Shown here: one piece after another, positions 27,877 through 36,730 of the stretch
Layout of the letters: the number at the start of each line of letters is the position of its first letter
Position numbering within the stretch: position 1 is the first letter of the stretch
Source: Bradyrhizobium sp. 21
GTDB taxonomy: Bacteria > Pseudomonadota > Alphaproteobacteria > Rhizobiales > Xanthobacteraceae
Assembly (NCBI RefSeq): GCF_023073335.1
Contig: NZ_JADPJG010000035.1
Location: forward strand, 513,813-577,812
Reading direction: 5' to 3'
DNA length: 64,000 nucleotides
Position numbers and translations under genes: made by a program
Notes under the pieces: model-generated
Seen by the model: the letters and a program-made list of their open reading frames with translations, nothing else
Told to the model about the DNA's origin: nothing
Databases searched by the model: none

Positions 27877-28770
27877 ATGGTCATCGCGCGTGAGCAGGAC
27901 GTCACGGCCGCCGCGCTGGCGGTGATGGAGCGGACATCCGATCCGCGGTTGCGCCAGATCATGGTCTCCCTGGTCAAGCATCTGCACGGCTTTGTCCGCG
28001 ACGTTCGCCTGACCGAGAAGGAATTCCGCGACGCCACGGCTGTTATCGCCGAGCTCGGCAAGCTCTCGACCGACACGCATAATGAGGTCGTGCTGATGGC
28101 GGGCTCGCTCGGCGTCTCGCCGCTGGTGTGCCTGCTGAACAATGGCGATCAGGGCAACACGGAAACCGACCAATCGCTGCTCGGACCGTTCTGGCGGTTG
28201 AACGCGCCGCGGGTGGAGAATGGCGGATCGATCGTCCGCTCCGAGACGCCGGGCGCGCCGCTGTTCGTCAACGGCCGTGTCGTGGACAAGGACGGCCATC
28301 CCGTCCCCGGCGCCGAGGTCGACGTCTGGCACGCGTCGCCCGTTGGTCTCTATGAAAACCAGGACCCCGAGCAGGCCGACATGAACCTGCGCGGCAAGTT
28401 TACGACCGACCTGGACGGGGGCTTCTCTTTCCGCTCCGTGATGATGGTCGGCTATCCCATTCCGACCGATGGCGTGGTCGGCCGTCTCCTGGAGGCGCAG
28501 AGCAGGCATCCGTATCGTCCCGCGCACCTGCACGCCCTGGTCTTCAAGCCCGGATTCAAGGTGCTGATCTCGCAGGTTTACGACCCCGCTGATCCGCATA
28601 TCGACAGCGACGTGCAGTTCGGCGTGACGAAGGCGCTCATCGGCAAGTTCCTGCGTCATGACGCGCCACATCCGACCGAACGCGACGTCGCGACGCCTTG
28701 GTATTCGCTCGATCATGTCTACCGGCTCGAAGCCGGGGAAGCCGTATTGCCGCGTCCGCCGATCAAATAG
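27877..28770 (+). CDS. Intradiol ring-cleavage dioxygenase, catechol/hydroxyquinol 1,2-dioxygenase type
   Basis: 297 aa. An N-terminal Dioxygenase_N helical domain (RLRQIMVSLVKHLHGFVRDV, about 24-43) is followed by the intradiol catalytic barrel with DVWHASPVGLYENQ, the first Fe(III)-ligand Tyr being in GLYEN. The second Tyr and the two His ligands are in HPYRPAHLHALV. It would split catechol or 1,2,4-benzenetriol between the hydroxyls. The TDQSLLGPFWR block favours the hydroxyquinol-type subgroup, but the substrate is inferred. AGAAAGGG precedes the ATG. Confidence 0.82.
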   Translation: MVIAREQDVTAAALAVMERTSDPRLRQIMVSLVKHLHGFVRDVRLTEKEFRDATAVIAELGKLSTDTHNEVVLMAGSLGVSPLVCLLNNGDQGNTETDQSLLGPFWRLNAPRVENGGSIVRSETPGAPLFVNGRVVDKDGHPVPGAEVDVWHASPVGLYENQDPEQADMNLRGKFTTDLDGGFSFRSVMMVGYPIPTDGVVGRLLEAQSRHPYRPAHLHALVFKPGFKVLISQVYDPADPHIDSDVQFGVTKALIGKFLRHDAPHPTERDVATPWYSLDHVYRLEAGEAVLPRPPIK

Positions 28771-28782
28771 GGGCCCAAACCC

Positions 28783-28811
28783 GCTTCCCCAAATTAGTTA
28801 TGTCCTATAAT
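28783..28811 (+). promoter_or_regulatory. Probable promoter of pcaHG with overlapping LysR-like dyad
   Basis: A perfect TATAAT lies at 28806-28811 in front of pcaH. It overlaps the dyad TTATGTCCTATAA (28798-28810), which fits the T-N11-A form of LysR-type sites. In rhizobia protocatechuate genes are often activated by the LysR-type protein PcaQ, but the known PcaQ box differs and no regulator gene is in this window. The -35 region is weak, as expected for an activated promoter. Confidence 0.4.
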
Positions 28812-28865
28812 GATTGGCGGAAGCGTTGACCGGCCGGACGACAAGGACCGGGGAGGAGTTCGCCA

Positions 28866-29567
28866 ATGACATTGATCTATCCCGTCGACAGCAATCAGGC
28901 GCATCCGCTGCCGCTGTCGCCCGAATACAAGAGCTCGATCAAGCGCGCGCCGAACAAGCCGTTGATCCCGATGCGCCATACGCTGTCGGAGCTGACCGGC
29001 CCGGTCTACGGCCACGAGACCGTGCGCGAGGGCGATAGCGACCTGACCACCCAGCACACCGGCGAGCCGCTCGGCGAGCGCATCATCGTGCACGGCCATG
29101 TCCGTGACGAGGACGGTCGCGGCGTGCCGAACTCGCTGGTCGAGATCTGGCAGGCCAATTCCTGTGGCCGCTACGTTCACGTCCGCGACCAGCATCCGGC
29201 TCCGCTCGATCCGAATTTTACGGGCGCCGGCCGCACTGTGAGCGATGCCTCCGGTTACTACCGCTTCGTCACCATCAAGCCCGGCGCGTATCCCTGGGGC
29301 AACCACCACAATGCGTGGCGGCCGGCCCATATCCATCTCTCGGTGTTCGGTTATTCCTTCGTCACGCGGCTGGTGACGCAGATGTATTTCCCGAATGATC
29401 CGCTGTTCCCGTTCGATCCGATCTTCAATTCGGTGCCGGACGAGAAGGCGCGGGCGCGGATGGTCTCCTCATTCGATCTCGAGAACACCCAGCCCGAATG
29501 GGCGCTGTGCTACCGCTTTGACATCGTGCTGCGCGGCAAGAACGCCACGCCAACGGAGAACCATTAA
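28866..29567 (+). CDS. pcaH: Protocatechuate 3,4-dioxygenase, beta subunit
   Basis: 233 aa. The N-terminal PCDO_beta_N region (SSIKRAPNKPLIPMRHTLSE) identifies the beta chain. The catalytic chain carries the Fe(III) ligands: Tyr in GRYVHVRD, Tyr in PGAYPWG and His-X-His in RPAHIHLSVFG. With PcaG it cleaves protocatechuate to 3-carboxy-cis,cis-muconate. GGGGAGGAG precedes the ATG. pcaG begins 15 bases after the stop. Confidence 0.95.
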   Translation: MTLIYPVDSNQAHPLPLSPEYKSSIKRAPNKPLIPMRHTLSELTGPVYGHETVREGDSDLTTQHTGEPLGERIIVHGHVRDEDGRGVPNSLVEIWQANSCGRYVHVRDQHPAPLDPNFTGAGRTVSDASGYYRFVTIKPGAYPWGNHHNAWRPAHIHLSVFGYSFVTRLVTQMYFPNDPLFPFDPIFNSVPDEKARARMVSSFDLENTQPEWALCYRFDIVLRGKNATPTENH

Positions 29568-29582
29568 GTGCAGGGAAGCGAG

Positions 29583-30170
29583 ATGGACAATGGGATCACA
29601 CCATCGCAGACCGTCGGCCCATTCTTCAAATATGGCCTGACGCCGACCGGCGACTACGCGTGGAACGATGCGTTCACGAACTCGACGCTGACCCCGGACG
29701 TCACCGGCGATCGCGTCCGCATCGAGGGCCGCGTGTTCGACGGCGACGGGGTCGTTGTGCCCGATGTCATGCTGGAGATCTGGCAGGCCGATGCGCAGGG
29801 TCGCTTTGCCGATCCGCAGGACAAGCGCGCGCTGCCGAATGCCAGCTTCCGCGGCTTCGCCCGCTGCGGCACCGACAAGGACGGCCATTATTCCTTCGAC
29901 ACCATCAAGCCGGGCGCCGCGCCCGATCCCGACGGCAGGCCGCAGGCACCGCACATCCTGCTTGCGGTGTTCGGCCGCGGCATGCTGCGGCATCTCTATA
30001 CCCGCATCTATTTCAGCGACGAGGCCGGCAATGCCGCCGATCCGGTGCTGACGCTGGTGCCGGCCGACCGCCGCGCCACGCTGACGGCCGTGCGCGAAGC
30101 CGGCAAGGCGGTCTATCGCCTCGACCTGCGGCTCCAGGGCGACGACGAGACGGTGTTCTTCGACGTTTAA
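29583..30170 (+). CDS. pcaG: Protocatechuate 3,4-dioxygenase, alpha subunit
   Basis: 195 aa. It starts MDNGITPSQTVGPFFKYGLT, the usual alpha-chain N-terminus, which shapes the active site although this chain binds no iron. EIWQADAQGRFADP and PHILLAVFGRGMLRHLYTRIY match PcaG. A GTG 15 bases upstream, directly after the pcaH stop, is in frame, but GGGAAG ahead of the ATG supports this start. pcaB, pcaC, pcaD and the pcaIJ transferase are not in the window. Confidence 0.95.
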   Translation: MDNGITPSQTVGPFFKYGLTPTGDYAWNDAFTNSTLTPDVTGDRVRIEGRVFDGDGVVVPDVMLEIWQADAQGRFADPQDKRALPNASFRGFARCGTDKDGHYSFDTIKPGAAPDPDGRPQAPHILLAVFGRGMLRHLYTRIYFSDEAGNAADPVLTLVPADRRATLTAVREAGKAVYRLDLRLQGDDETVFFDV

Positions 30171-30369
30171 CTCCAGCGGCGTCCCGGACCTGCGCCTGAG
30201 CCTGTCAGGGACGATGGAGCGTCGGGCGTCCCGCCGGAAGCGGCTCCTCGTAGACCATTCCCGTAGTTTCCCGGGGCCTTTGCGACGCAATTTCTGCGCG
30301 AAGAAAGTCCGTGTTTACCGTAGTCCCTTAGGGTCCGCTGGATTAGGCGCGGCCCCATCGGATTGTTCC

Positions 30370-32061
30370 ATGAAAATTCGTCTGTCGCTTTCCTCCGCGA
30401 TCATTGCTTTCGGCATCGTTCTGGCCATCGGTTTCACGGCCGTGGTCTCCACCAGCCTCTACGCGGTGCGCGAGCTCAAGGTCGGTGGCCCGCTCTATTC
30501 CGACATCAAGCTCGGTAATGACCTCATCGCGGATATTCTGCCGCCGCCGGAATACGTGATCGAGGCCTATCTCGAGGCCACCCTCGCTATGCGCGAGCCG
30601 GACCAACTGGGAGCGCACGGCGACCGCCTGGTCCAGCTCCGCAAGGATTACGACGAGCGCAAAGCCTTCTGGGTCACCTCCAGCCTCTCGGCCGACCTGA
30701 AGACCGCCCTGGTGTCGAAATCCGACGCCGAGGTGCAGAAGTTCTGGAAGCTGTTGTCCGACCAGCTCCTGCCAGCCCTCAAGGCCAAGGACATTGCTGC
30801 TTCCGAGCGCGCTTACGCGCAGCTCAAGGATGCCTACACCGCGCATCGCGCCGTCATCGACAGCATCGTCGAGAGCGCCAACAAGCAGAATGCCGACATG
30901 GAGAAGCTGGCCGCGGACCGCGACAGCTCCATGCTTTATATCCTCCTGGGCGTTTCCGCCGCCGTCCTCGCCTTCATTGCCGCGGGCCTGCTCGGCGTCG
31001 CCCTTGGCGTGGTGCGCCCGATCGTGCGCATGACGGGCACCATGCAGAAGCTTGCGACCGGCGATCTCGCCGCCGACATCCCCTTCGCACACCGTCAGGA
31101 CGAGGTGGGGTCGATGGCGGGCGCCCTGCTGGTGTTCAAGCAGGCGGCGGTCGACAATTCCCGGCTGCGCGAAGAACAGCTGCAGCAGGAGCAGGAGGCG
31201 GCGCTCGCCAAGCGTGGGGCCCTGCACCAGATGGCCGAGACCGTCGAGCGGGAGACCGGCCGCTCGGTCGACAGCGCGAGCGCGGCGACACAAGGCGTGG
31301 AGCGCGCCGCCTCCAGCCTGTCCGAGATCGCAAGGTCGCTCTCCGCGCAGTCGCAGGCGGTCGCCGCGGCCTCCAGCCAGGCGCTCGGCAGCTCGCAGAC
31401 CGTCTCGGCCGCGGCCGAGGAATTGAGTGCTTCGATCCGCGAGATCACCACCCAGGTCGCGCGGACCAGCACGGTCACCAAATCGGCGGTCGCAGGTCGT
31501 GAACAGGCACGCTCGACCATCCAGGCGCTGGCCGGATCGGTGAAGAAGATCGCCGAGGTCTCCGACCTCATCGGCGGCATCGCCGGCCAGACCAATCTGC
31601 TGGCGCTCAACGCCACGATCGAGGCCGCGCGGGCCGGCGAGGCCGGCCGCGGCTTCGCGGTGGTCGCCGCCGAAGTGAAATCCCTGTCCGATCAGACCGC
31701 CAAATCCACTGAGGAGATCGGGCGACTGATTGCCGAGATCCAGGCCTCGACGCAGGCTGCGGTCGATGCCGTCGAAACCATGGGAAGCCACATCGTCGAG
31801 ATCGACGGCGTTGCCACCTCGGTTGCCGCCGCGATGGAAGAGCAGGACGCCGCGACGCGCGAGATCACGCGCTCGATTTCCGAATCGGCTTCCGCGGCAA
31901 AGGAGGTCTCGGCGAAGATCGGCGATGTCAGCCGCGACGCCGCCTCCGTCAACGAGCGCGCCGCGGAGGTCAGGCAGGCGATCGCCGGCATGGCGGCCAA
32001 TCTCGAACAGTTGCGGTCGGTTGTGGTCCGGACCGTGCGGGACTCGACCGCCGCGGCTTGA
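30370..32061 (+). CDS. Transmembrane methyl-accepting chemotaxis protein
   Basis: 563 aa. Membrane segment 1 is at about 8-30 and segment 2 at about 188-213. Between them is a periplasmic helical domain of about 155 residues with no PAS or Cache motif. A HAMP domain follows (VVRPIVRMTGTMQKLATGDL), then the signalling domain with tip GQTNLLALNATIEAARAGEA. The ligand is unknown; its place after the protocatechuate genes makes an aromatic attractant conceivable but unproven. The 199-bp gap before it has no other gene. Confidence 0.92.
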   Translation: MKIRLSLSSAIIAFGIVLAIGFTAVVSTSLYAVRELKVGGPLYSDIKLGNDLIADILPPPEYVIEAYLEATLAMREPDQLGAHGDRLVQLRKDYDERKAFWVTSSLSADLKTALVSKSDAEVQKFWKLLSDQLLPALKAKDIAASERAYAQLKDAYTAHRAVIDSIVESANKQNADMEKLAADRDSSMLYILLGVSAAVLAFIAAGLLGVALGVVRPIVRMTGTMQKLATGDLAADIPFAHRQDEVGSMAGALLVFKQAAVDNSRLREEQLQQEQEAALAKRGALHQMAETVERETGRSVDSASAATQGVERAASSLSEIARSLSAQSQAVAAASSQALGSSQTVSAAAEELSASIREITTQVARTSTVTKSAVAGREQARSTIQALAGSVKKIAEVSDLIGGIAGQTNLLALNATIEAARAGEAGRGFAVVAAEVKSLSDQTAKSTEEIGRLIAEIQASTQAAVDAVETMGSHIVEIDGVATSVAAAMEEQDAATREITRSISESASAAKEVSAKIGDVSRDAASVNERAAEVRQAIAGMAANLEQLRSVVVRTVRDSTAAA

Positions 32062-32130
32062 GCCCGGCATCCGGCCGTCTGCTGGTGCCCGGACTTGTGA
32101 TCGTGCAGTATGCCGCCGGGCAGGGGCATC

Positions 32131-33201
32131 ATGGCTATGACACCTCCACAACTGCCGGCCGTCGTCGAGCCGGCCCGCCTGACGGCTGCGTTGCGCAGGA
32201 GCGGCGTGCTGGACGCGGGTGCCGTGCGCGAGGTGAAGGTGCTGCATCAGCACCCAGCCATCGTATCGCACGTCATCCGCCTTGGGCTGCGCTATGTCGG
32301 GGAATCCGCGGGGGCCCCGCACTCCATCATCCTCAAGATGCCGCATTCGACCTATGCCAAGGCGCTGGCCAATTCCGGTAGGCAAGAGGTGGCCTTCTAC
32401 ACCCGAGTTGCGCCGAACATGCCGTTGCAGATCGTGCCGCGCTGCTACGACGGCCATTTCGACGAGGAGAGCCAGGCTTGGCACCTTCTGCTCGAGGACT
32501 TAACCGAGAGCCATGAGGTCGCAGCCGACTGGCCGTTGCCGCCCTCGCGCGATCAGGCGATGGAGATTGTGATGGCGCTCGCGCGGTGGCATGCGGCCTG
32601 GTGGGACCATCCGAGTCTCGGCGACACCGTCGGCATCTGGGCGAGCGCCGATGACAGCGCGAGGCATATGGAGATCTTCGCCGGCCACTACGACCGCTTC
32701 GCCGATCTGCTCGGCACCCGTCTCAGCGAAGAGCGGCATATCCTCTACCGGCGCTTCATCGAGAAGGCGGAGCGGCTGCTGCAGCGATATCACTCGCATT
32801 GCCACGTAACCGTCGCGCATGGCGATGCGCATACCTGGAATTTCCTGCTGCCGCGCGCGGGTGTCATGGACGCCGTGCGCATCTTCGATTTCGACCAGTG
32901 GCGCATCAATGTGCCGACGAACGACCTCGCTTATATGATGGCCGTGCAATGGTATCCAGAGCGCCGGCAGGCGCTCGAGCGGACGCTACTCAATCGTTAC
33001 CATGAGACGCTGATCGAGAATGGTGTCAGCGGCTACACGCGCGGCGCGCTCGATCGCGACTACCGCTGGTCGGTGCTCTGGCACATCACCAAGCCGGTCT
33101 GGCAGTGGAGCATCAACATTCCGCCGGTGATCTGGTGGAATAATCTGGAGCGGGTGATGATGGCGGTCGAGGATTTGGGATGCGAGGAGTTGTTGGGGTA
33201 G
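32131..33201 (+). CDS. APH-fold phosphotransferase-like protein
   Basis: 356 aa. The kinase catalytic motif is VAHGDAHTWNFLL (Brenner loop, catalytic Asp) and the metal-binding DFD is in IFDFDQW. The fold is that of aminoglycoside phosphotransferase or ecdysteroid-kinase-like proteins, which phosphorylate small molecules; the substrate is unknown. ATGs at 32110, 32131 and 32137 are in frame, and the middle one is chosen for CAGGGG upstream. There is no evidence that it gives antibiotic resistance. Confidence 0.75.
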   Translation: MAMTPPQLPAVVEPARLTAALRRSGVLDAGAVREVKVLHQHPAIVSHVIRLGLRYVGESAGAPHSIILKMPHSTYAKALANSGRQEVAFYTRVAPNMPLQIVPRCYDGHFDEESQAWHLLLEDLTESHEVAADWPLPPSRDQAMEIVMALARWHAAWWDHPSLGDTVGIWASADDSARHMEIFAGHYDRFADLLGTRLSEERHILYRRFIEKAERLLQRYHSHCHVTVAHGDAHTWNFLLPRAGVMDAVRIFDFDQWRINVPTNDLAYMMAVQWYPERRQALERTLLNRYHETLIENGVSGYTRGALDRDYRWSVLWHITKPVWQWSINIPPVIWWNNLERVMMAVEDLGCEELLG

Positions 33202-33217
33202 GCGCGACATCATCGGT

Positions 33218-33338
33218 GTCGTCCCGGCGAAGGCCGGGACCCATAACCACAGGGAGAAGTTATAGCGCGAGCTGTTAACTCCGAGTCTTCGCCAAACCCA
33301 ATCCTGTGGCTATGGGTCCCGGCCTTCGCCGGGACGAC
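33218..33338. repeat. 121-bp element with 36-bp inverted arms
   Basis: Left arm 33218-33253 and right arm 33303-33338 are complementary in 35 of 36 positions. Each arm is itself a hairpin built from GTCCCGG and CCGGGAC around GCGAAGG or its complement. The centre is 49 bp of less ordered sequence. It lies between convergent genes. Related elements are at 49990-50112 and 62971-63097, and a solo hairpin is at 16945-16970. Size and structure fit a non-coding miniature element or REP doublet; no transposase is nearby. Confidence 0.88.
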
Positions 33339-33364
33339 GGCGGAGATTGACGCTCCGGCTCAAC

Positions 33365-34921
33365 TTACTCCATCACCGCATGTTCCGGCCCCGCCGCCTG
33401 CTTGCGCAGCGTGGCCTTGGTCGAGCCGATCAACAAAGCGAGCGGGATGGTGCAGAGGATGAAGAACATCACGAGCTGGTAGTCGTGCGCGAAGGCGATG
33501 ATCTGCGCCTGCACGCTGACCATGCGGTCGGCCATGGCGCGGCCGGCATCGGTGGACAGATTGATCATGCCGCGCACGTCAGGCATCTGGAGCGCGTGGT
33601 TGAACGGGTTGATGTGCTCGGACAGGATCGCGTAGGTCTTGCGCGTGCCCTGCGTCAGCTCGGCGATGACGACGGAAATGCCGACCGAGCTCGCGACGTT
33701 GCGCATCAGGGTCAGCATCGCCGTGCCGTCGGTGCGCAATTGGTTCGGCAGGGTCAGGAACGCCACCGTCGAGAGCGGCACGAAGACGAGGCCGAAGCCA
33801 AAGCCCTGGATGACGCTGACGGTGACGATCTCCGGCACCTGGGTCAAATCGGTCCAGCCGGTCATCTGGTACAGCGAGGCCGCGGTCAGCGTCAGGCCGG
33901 TGATGATCAGCGTACGCGCTTCGATATAGCGCATCATGCGGCCGACCAGCATCATGGCGAAGAAGGTGCCGAAGCCGCGGCTCGCCAGCAGCAGGCCGGC
34001 GGTGATGATGGGATAGCCGATCACGTTCTGCATGTAGGGCGAGGCCAGCGCCATGGTCGAGAACAGCACGAGGCCCATCACGACCATGAACATGCAGCCG
34101 GTGACGAAATTGCGATCGCGAAACAGCGCGAAGCGGATGAACGGCGTCGCGGTCGTGAAGGAGTGTGCGACGAAGAAGTAGAAGGCGACGGCCGAGACGA
34201 TGAACTCCGCGATGATCTCGCCGGATTCGAGCCAGCCCAATTGCTCGCCGCGGTCGAGCGCGAGCTGAAGCGAGCCGATCGCGACCGCCAGCGCCGCGAA
34301 GCCGAACCAGTCGAATCTGAGGCTGAGATCCTTCCTGGTCTCGTCCATGAAGACGATCAGCCCGAGCACGGTGATGGCGCCGAACGGCAAATTGACGAAG
34401 AACACCCAGTGCCAGGAATAGGTCTCGGTGAGCCAGGCACCGAGAGAGGGTCCCATGATCGGTCCCATCATCACGCCCATGCCCCAGATCGACATTGCCT
34501 TGGCGCGTTCCTGCAGCGTGTAATAGTCGAGCATGACCGATTGCGACAGCGGCACCAGGGCGGCGCCGAACACGCCTTGCAGCAGGCGGAACAGCACCAT
34601 CTGGTTGATGTCCTGCGCGAGCCCGCACAGCACGGACGCGAAGGTGAAACCGGCAGCGCAGATGATGAAGATGCGCTTGCGGCCGAAGCGGTTGGAGATC
34701 CAGCCCACCGGCGCGGTCATGATCGCGGCGGCGACGATGTAGGAGGTCAGCACCCAGTTGATCTGGTCCTGCGACGCCGACAGCGTCCCCTGCATGTAGG
34801 GCAAAGCCACGTTGGCGATGGTGGTGTCCAGCGCCTGCATGATGGTCGCGGTCATGGCGCAGATCGTCACCATGTTCCGGCGCAGGCCGGGGACCATCAG
34901 GGCGGGATTGGACTCCGCCAT
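33365..34921 (-). CDS. DHA2-family MFS multidrug exporter (EmrB type)
   Basis: 518 aa with about 14 membrane segments. Motif A is seen as GWISNRFGRKR after segment 2, and motif C-like GPIMGPSLGAWL is in segment 5. LDTTIANVALPYMQGTL near residue 30 is typical of EmrB/QacA drug:H+ antiporters. It starts four bases after the stop of the membrane-fusion gene, so translation is probably coupled. With the adaptor it would export drugs or plant phenolics across both membranes. Confidence 0.92.
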   Translation of the reverse strand: MAESNPALMVPGLRRNMVTICAMTATIMQALDTTIANVALPYMQGTLSASQDQINWVLTSYIVAAAIMTAPVGWISNRFGRKRIFIICAAGFTFASVLCGLAQDINQMVLFRLLQGVFGAALVPLSQSVMLDYYTLQERAKAMSIWGMGVMMGPIMGPSLGAWLTETYSWHWVFFVNLPFGAITVLGLIVFMDETRKDLSLRFDWFGFAALAVAIGSLQLALDRGEQLGWLESGEIIAEFIVSAVAFYFFVAHSFTTATPFIRFALFRDRNFVTGCMFMVVMGLVLFSTMALASPYMQNVIGYPIITAGLLLASRGFGTFFAMMLVGRMMRYIEARTLIITGLTLTAASLYQMTGWTDLTQVPEIVTVSVIQGFGFGLVFVPLSTVAFLTLPNQLRTDGTAMLTLMRNVASSVGISVVIAELTQGTRKTYAILSEHINPFNHALQMPDVRGMINLSTDAGRAMADRMVSVQAQIIAFAHDYQLVMFFILCTIPLALLIGSTKATLRKQAAGPEHAVME

Positions 34922-34925
34922 CGGA

Positions 34926-36101
34926 TCAGTCCTTGTCCTGGTCTTTATCTTGGCTTGCCGTCGCCGACAGGCCGAGCAGGCCGGCGAGCGAACGCCGATG
35001 GCCGGTGTCGATGGTGGCATAGACGCTCATGCCGGCCTTCAGCTTGCGCACGTATTTGTCGGCCTCGTCGAAATAGATGCGGATCGGCACGCGCTGCACC
35101 ACCTTGACGAAATTGCCGCTGGCGTTCTGCGGCGGCAGGATCGCGAATTGCGCGCCGGTGCCGGGCGAGAGCGAGCCGATCTTGCCCTTGAAGAGATGGT
35201 TCGGGAACGCGTCGACCTCGAGCGTAACCGGCTGTCCTTCGGTGACGTAGGTGAGGTCGCTCTCCTTCGGATTGGCATCGACCCAGGGATGAGCGACATC
35301 GATGATGGAGAACACCGGCGTGCCGGCGGCGACGTAGCGGCCGAGCTGGATCTGCTCGACCTGGGTTGCCACACCATCCATCGGCGCGCGCAGCACGGTG
35401 TGGTCGAGGTTGCGCTGGGCGGTGTCGAGCTTGGCCTTGGCCTGCGCGTAAGGCGGGAACTCTTCCAGCGGAAGGTCGGCCTTGCCGAGCAGCTGCGTCT
35501 TGGCATTGGAAAGTTGCTGCTTGACGAACTGGGCCTGCGCGCCGGCCGTGACATAGGCAGTGGAGGAATTGTCGAGGTCGAGCTGCGAACCGTAGTTGTT
35601 CTTTACCAGAGCCTGCTTGCGTTCGACGTCGCGCTGCTTCAGGTCCATGCCCTGCTGGGCAAGGTCCGCCATCTGACCGTAGATCTTGATGTTGGCGACG
35701 AGGTTGTCATAGGTCGTACGCGCCTGCGCGAGCTGGGCCTTGGCCTCGTCCACCGCGAGGCGGAACGGCACGGGGTCGATCTCGAACAGCTCGTCGCCCT
35801 GCTTGACCAGCTGGCCTTCCTTCACGACGACCTTTTCGATCTTGCCGGAGATGTCCGGCGTCACCAAAACCTTCTGTGCGCCGACATAGGCGTCGTCGGT
35901 GCCGACGTAGCGGCCGCCATTGAGATAGAAAGTGAAGCCGGCAACCGCGACGACGACCGGCAGCACGACCAGCAGCAGGACGCGGCGATAGCGGCGCAGG
36001 CCCGCCAGCAGGCGGCGGCGCGGATTGGTGCCGGCTTTCTTGGTGGGCTTGCCGCTGTCGCTCTTCTGCTCGGGCTGGAACTTGAGAACCTGATCAGCCA
36101 T
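34926..36101 (-). CDS. HlyD/EmrA-type membrane fusion protein
   Basis: 391 aa. A single membrane segment lies at about 42-62 (RVLLLVVLPVVVAVAG), followed by YVGTDDAYVGAQKVLVTPDI, the EmrA N-terminal signature. The coiled-coil hairpin spans about 110-200, and the lipoyl and barrel domains follow (LRAPMDGVATQVEQIQLGRY). The start is the ATG that overlaps the end of the marR gene by eight bases; longer reading upstream is inside marR. The C-terminus ends in a short DKDQDKD repeat. Confidence 0.92.
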   Translation of the reverse strand: MADQVLKFQPEQKSDSGKPTKKAGTNPRRRLLAGLRRYRRVLLLVVLPVVVAVAGFTFYLNGGRYVGTDDAYVGAQKVLVTPDISGKIEKVVVKEGQLVKQGDELFEIDPVPFRLAVDEAKAQLAQARTTYDNLVANIKIYGQMADLAQQGMDLKQRDVERKQALVKNNYGSQLDLDNSSTAYVTAGAQAQFVKQQLSNAKTQLLGKADLPLEEFPPYAQAKAKLDTAQRNLDHTVLRAPMDGVATQVEQIQLGRYVAAGTPVFSIIDVAHPWVDANPKESDLTYVTEGQPVTLEVDAFPNHLFKGKIGSLSPGTGAQFAILPPQNASGNFVKVVQRVPIRIYFDEADKYVRKLKAGMSVYATIDTGHRRSLAGLLGLSATASQDKDQDKD

Positions 36102-36576
36102 AGCGCTGCTCCTTGCGTGCTTGTTCCGCTCCGCTCGTCTGGATCGCGTCACGCACGTTTTCCTTGATTGCCTCGAGTTGGTTGACGAGACGGTTGGCGT
36201 CCGCCGGACTGATGCCTTCGAGCGCGTTGGCGGTGATTTCGGACTTCAGCCCGCTCATCCGGCCGAGCAACGTCCGGCCCGCCTTCTTCAAATAGAGGCG
36301 TTTGACGCGGCGGTCCGAGGCATCGTTGCGACGCTCGATCCAGTCATTGTCGCAGAGCTTGTCGATCAGGCGCGTCAGCGTGATCGGCTGCATCTCGAGC
36401 AGCTCGGCGAGTTCGGACTGCTTCATGCCCTCGCTGCGCTCGACCTTGGACAGCACGGCCCATTGCGCGCGGGTAATACCGAAGCGAGATGCCTCCTTGT
36501 CGGCATAGACCCGCAGCAGGCGGTAGAGTTCCCCGAGCGTAAAGAGGAAGTTCTGGTCGACGGACCCACGGCCCAT
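36094..36576 (-). CDS. MarR family transcriptional repressor of the efflux operon
   Basis: 160 aa winged-helix regulator. The recognition region is MKQSELAELLEMQPITLTRLI and the wing is NDASDRRVKRLYL. It is the first gene of marR-emrA-emrB; the end overlaps emrA by eight bases. The ATG at 36576 is supported by GGAG nine bases upstream; a TTG 15 bases earlier has none. A 9-bp perfect inverted repeat covers the start of transcription, so it probably represses its own operon until a phenolic or drug ligand binds. Confidence 0.92.
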   Translation of the reverse strand: MGRGSVDQNFLFTLGELYRLLRVYADKEASRFGITRAQWAVLSKVERSEGMKQSELAELLEMQPITLTRLIDKLCDNDWIERRNDASDRRVKRLYLKKAGRTLLGRMSGLKSEITANALEGISPADANRLVNQLEAIKENVRDAIQTSGAEQARKEQRYG

Positions 36577-36590
36577 AAGCGTCGTCTCCA

Positions 36591-36619
36591 ATAAGCTTGA
36601 CTATAATAAGCAAGCTTAT
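36591..36619 (-). promoter_or_regulatory. Palindromic operator and -10 region of the marR-emrAB operon
   Basis: ATAAGCTTG (36591-36599) and CAAGCTTAT (36611-36619) are perfect inverted repeats separated by 11 bases. The spacer on the minus strand reads CTTATTATAGT, which contains a TATTATA-like -10 box. Bound repressor would therefore block polymerase. The position, 15-43 bases before the marR ATG, fits autoregulation. Confidence 0.75.
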
Positions 36620-36730
36620 GATTTTTTCACGGCGGGTTGACGCGCCGCTGCCCCGCCGGAAAAGCATGGCTGATCGCCGCGCGCGGCCCGGCCTTTGGGT
36701 TCCCGGGCCGAAATGCTAGAACGCGCCGGC

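Noticed and set aside
30343..32484. 713-codon minus-strand frame opposite the membrane chemoreceptor
   Set aside because: Antisense shadow crossing two plus-strand genes.
32131..33201. Aminoglycoside resistance gene
   Set aside because: Only the general APH fold motifs are present; the sequence is not close to any resistance enzyme I know, and the substrate is unknown.
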